Shown in pieces: positions 12,965 to 14,696 of a stretch of DNA of 14,696 nt. The position numbers and the translations under genes were made by a program. The notes under the pieces were generated by a model. The model was not told where the DNA came from. It did no database searches and saw nothing but the letters and a program-made list of their open reading frames with translations. The DNA comes from a bacterium (GTDB lineage: Bacteria > Patescibacteriota > Minisyncoccia > Phycocordibacterales > GCA-002787175), in assembly GCA_030689285.1 (NCBI GenBank), contig JAUYJM010000066.1, forward strand, positions 1 to 14,696, in the 5' to 3' direction. Each line of letters opens with the position of its first letter. The stretch's first letter is position 1.

Positions 12965-14641
12965 ATGAGAAACAAAAAAGGAAGAGACGCGGAGATTGCG
13001 CCTGACGAAATTTTTCTGGATTCAAGCAATTTGCCGCAATTTAACAAGGCTCAATTTGAGGGAAGGCTTGAAAAACCCATATCTAGACATTCAATTTTTA
13101 TTGCCGGAGTATTTTTTTTGTGTGTCGCCTTGATTTTTAGCGGACGAGTATGGCTCTTGCAAATTCCGCAAGGGGAAGCCTACGCTAGAAAAGGAGAGAA
13201 CAATAGATTGCGCCACACACCTCTTTTCAGTGAGCGAGGCATAATGTATGACAGAAACGGAAAAATTCTGGTATCAAATGTAGTAGACGATAAAAACAGC
13301 GAATTTTTGCTTCGGAAATACGCATCCGAAGACGGCTTCGCCCATATTTTGGGCTATATAAAATATCCGTCAAAGGACGCCTACGGCTTTTATTATAACG
13401 AGGTTTTTGAGAGTAAGGCCGGCGTTGAAAGACTCTACGATGAAAAGCTGGCAGGCGAAAACGGTCTGAAAATCATTGAAATAGACGCGGTTGGGCGTAT
13501 TGAGTCAGAAAGCGTCTTAACTTCTAAAAATTCAGGGCAAAGTCTGACTTTATCGGTTGATTTTGACCTGCAAGCCGCCCTTTATTCGTACATAAAAAAC
13601 CTGTCGGAGGAAGTAAAATTTGAGGGAGGAGCAGGAGTGATAATGGATGTCCGAAATGGAGAAATTTTGGCTATGACAAGCTTTCCCGAGTATGATTCTC
13701 AAGTTTTAACGGATGGCAATGACACAGAAGCAATAGCCGACTATGTAACCGGTTCTAAAAAACCTTTCTTAAACCGCGTTACCGACGGTCTCTACACTCC
13801 CGGCTCAATTGTCAAACCGTTTTTGGCTTTGGCGGCTCTGAACGAGAAAATAATAAGCCCAAGTAAGCAGATTTTAAGCACCGGTTCCATAACTATTCCA
13901 AATCCGTACGACACGACACGCAACAGCGTTTTTACAGACTGGAAAGCGCATGGATTGGTTGATATGCGGAAAGCGATAGCGGTTTCTTCAAATGTTTATT
14001 TCTATGAAATAGGGGGAGGTTTTGAGGGGCAAGAAGGGTTGGGTATTGGCAGGATAGAAAAATACGCAAAAATGTTCGGTTTAGGAGAGCCAGTGATGAG
14101 TGGCAGTTGGTTTTGGGGCAAATCCGGTGTTATTCCAAATCCGCAGTGGAAGGAGAGGAATTTTTCGGACGGAACTTGGCGGGTGGGCGATACGTACAAC
14201 ACTGCCATAGGCCAGTACGGTTTTCAGGTGACGCCTATGCAGGTTGTTCGCGGCGTGGCCGCTATTGCAAACGATGGAAAACTGCTGGAACCGGTTTTTA
14301 TCAAAGGCGAACCGCCAAAAGTAGCGCGCTACATAGAGATAGCTGATTCGCACTTTGAGGTGGTAAAAGAGGGTATGCGAGAAGGGGTGCTTGTCGGTAC
14401 GGCTTCCGGTCTCAACCTGCCGTTCGTGAAGGTTGCGGCAAAAACAGGTACGGCGGAACTCGGAGCTTCAAAGCAGTTTGTAAATTCGTGGGCGGTGGGG
14501 TTCTTTCCTTACGATAATCCAAAATACGCATTTGCGGTCATAATGGAGAGAGGACCCAGACAAAATACGTTTGGAGGGGTCTATGTAGTAAACCAGCTGC
14601 TCCAGTGGATGTCTGACAATAGGAGAGAATATTTGCAATAG
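12965..14641 (+). CDS. mrdA: Penicillin-binding protein 2 (class B transpeptidase)
   Basis: A 558-residue monofunctional DD-transpeptidase that cross-links side-wall peptidoglycan as part of the rod complex. A ~40-residue cytoplasmic tail, rich in charge, precedes the single membrane helix at about 43-63. The pedestal domain starts with RGIMYDRNGKIL at 91-102, the conserved PBP2 block. The transpeptidase motifs are all present: SIVK at 281-284 (active-site serine S281), SSN at 341-343 and KTG at 493-495. The protein is shorter than E. coli PBP2 (633), mainly in the pedestal. No Shine-Dalgarno is seen before the ATG. It follows mreD after the mobile palindrome; without that element the genes would be 17 bases apart. 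rodA, the usual partner, is not within the 55 bases that remain. FtsI is the main alternative, but mreBCD linkage favours PBP2. Confidence 0.92.
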   Translation: MRNKKGRDAEIAPDEIFLDSSNLPQFNKAQFEGRLEKPISRHSIFIAGVFFLCVALIFSGRVWLLQIPQGEAYARKGENNRLRHTPLFSERGIMYDRNGKILVSNVVDDKNSEFLLRKYASEDGFAHILGYIKYPSKDAYGFYYNEVFESKAGVERLYDEKLAGENGLKIIEIDAVGRIESESVLTSKNSGQSLTLSVDFDLQAALYSYIKNLSEEVKFEGGAGVIMDVRNGEILAMTSFPEYDSQVLTDGNDTEAIADYVTGSKKPFLNRVTDGLYTPGSIVKPFLALAALNEKIISPSKQILSTGSITIPNPYDTTRNSVFTDWKAHGLVDMRKAIAVSSNVYFYEIGGGFEGQEGLGIGRIEKYAKMFGLGEPVMSGSWFWGKSGVIPNPQWKERNFSDGTWRVGDTYNTAIGQYGFQVTPMQVVRGVAAIANDGKLLEPVFIKGEPPKVARYIEIADSHFEVVKEGMREGVLVGTASGLNLPFVKVAAKTGTAELGASKQFVNSWAVGFFPYDNPKYAFAVIMERGPRQNTFGGVYVVNQLLQWMSDNRREYLQ

Positions 14642-14696
14642 AAACGGTCTGTAGAAACGCACATCAGAGAGTATTCTCTCATTGAGAAATGATACC

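Noticed and set aside
12638..13047. Two overlapping minus-strand frames across the element at 12773-12932
   Set aside because: Both arise from the palindromic element and antisense of mreD and mrdA. A peptide like FCKDAAEIEKKDADLEF results from the conserved arm and has no start signals.

Overview
The window reads as ordinary chromosome of a small-genome bacterium, most likely a Patescibacteria/CPR (Parcubacteria-like) lineage. This is inference from several traits: compact housekeeping proteins, almost no Shine-Dalgarno sequences before the plus-strand genes, promoters lying right against start codons, and frr directly followed by rseP without uppS, cdsA and dxr. TGA ends several genes (gltX, rseP, mreC, mreD), so the TGA-recoding candidate phyla (Absconditabacteria, Gracilibacteria) are unlikely.

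Layout, left to right: the 3' end of dnaK and its terminator; dnaJ behind a mobile palindromic element; a 355-base AT-rich gap; a tight run of gltX, an M23 (EnvC/NlpD-type) murein hydrolase with a coiled coil, and a DNA polymerase III delta'-like gene; a gap with a near-perfect 52-base palindrome; frr and rseP; a minus-strand 404-codon gene of unknown function with its own promoter, Shine-Dalgarno and terminator; proS; a gap with a 28-bp perfect inverted repeat; then the cell-shape operon mreB-mreC-mreD-mrdA (PBP2). The genes cover protein folding (DnaK/DnaJ), translation (GltX, ProS, Frr), envelope proteolysis (RseP) and wall growth and remodelling (MreBCD, PBP2, M23 hydrolase).

The most interesting structure is non-coding. 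Two copies of a ~160-bp nested palindrome lie in opposite orientations upstream of dnaJ (447-607) and between mreD and mrdA (12773-12932). They share 136 of 140 positions outside a central loop of 20-21 bases that is almost completely different. Each is bounded by a direct repeat (TAATCAA, TATACA), as expected for target-site duplications of a MITE-like element. Removing the element and one duplicate recreates a sensible ancestral sequence both times: a short-leader dnaJ promoter, and an mreD reading frame ending 17 bases before mrdA. A third, diverged element (7480-7621) has related ends, different nested hairpins and an 8-bp flanking repeat TTTTAAAA. No transposase is in the window.

The second item of interest is the minus-strand gene at 7714-8928. 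It sits between rseP and proS, neighbours in the classical frr-uppS-cdsA-dxr-rseP-proS order, has higher GC than its neighbours and carries the only clear Shine-Dalgarno sequence here. It looks like an inserted cassette of unknown function.
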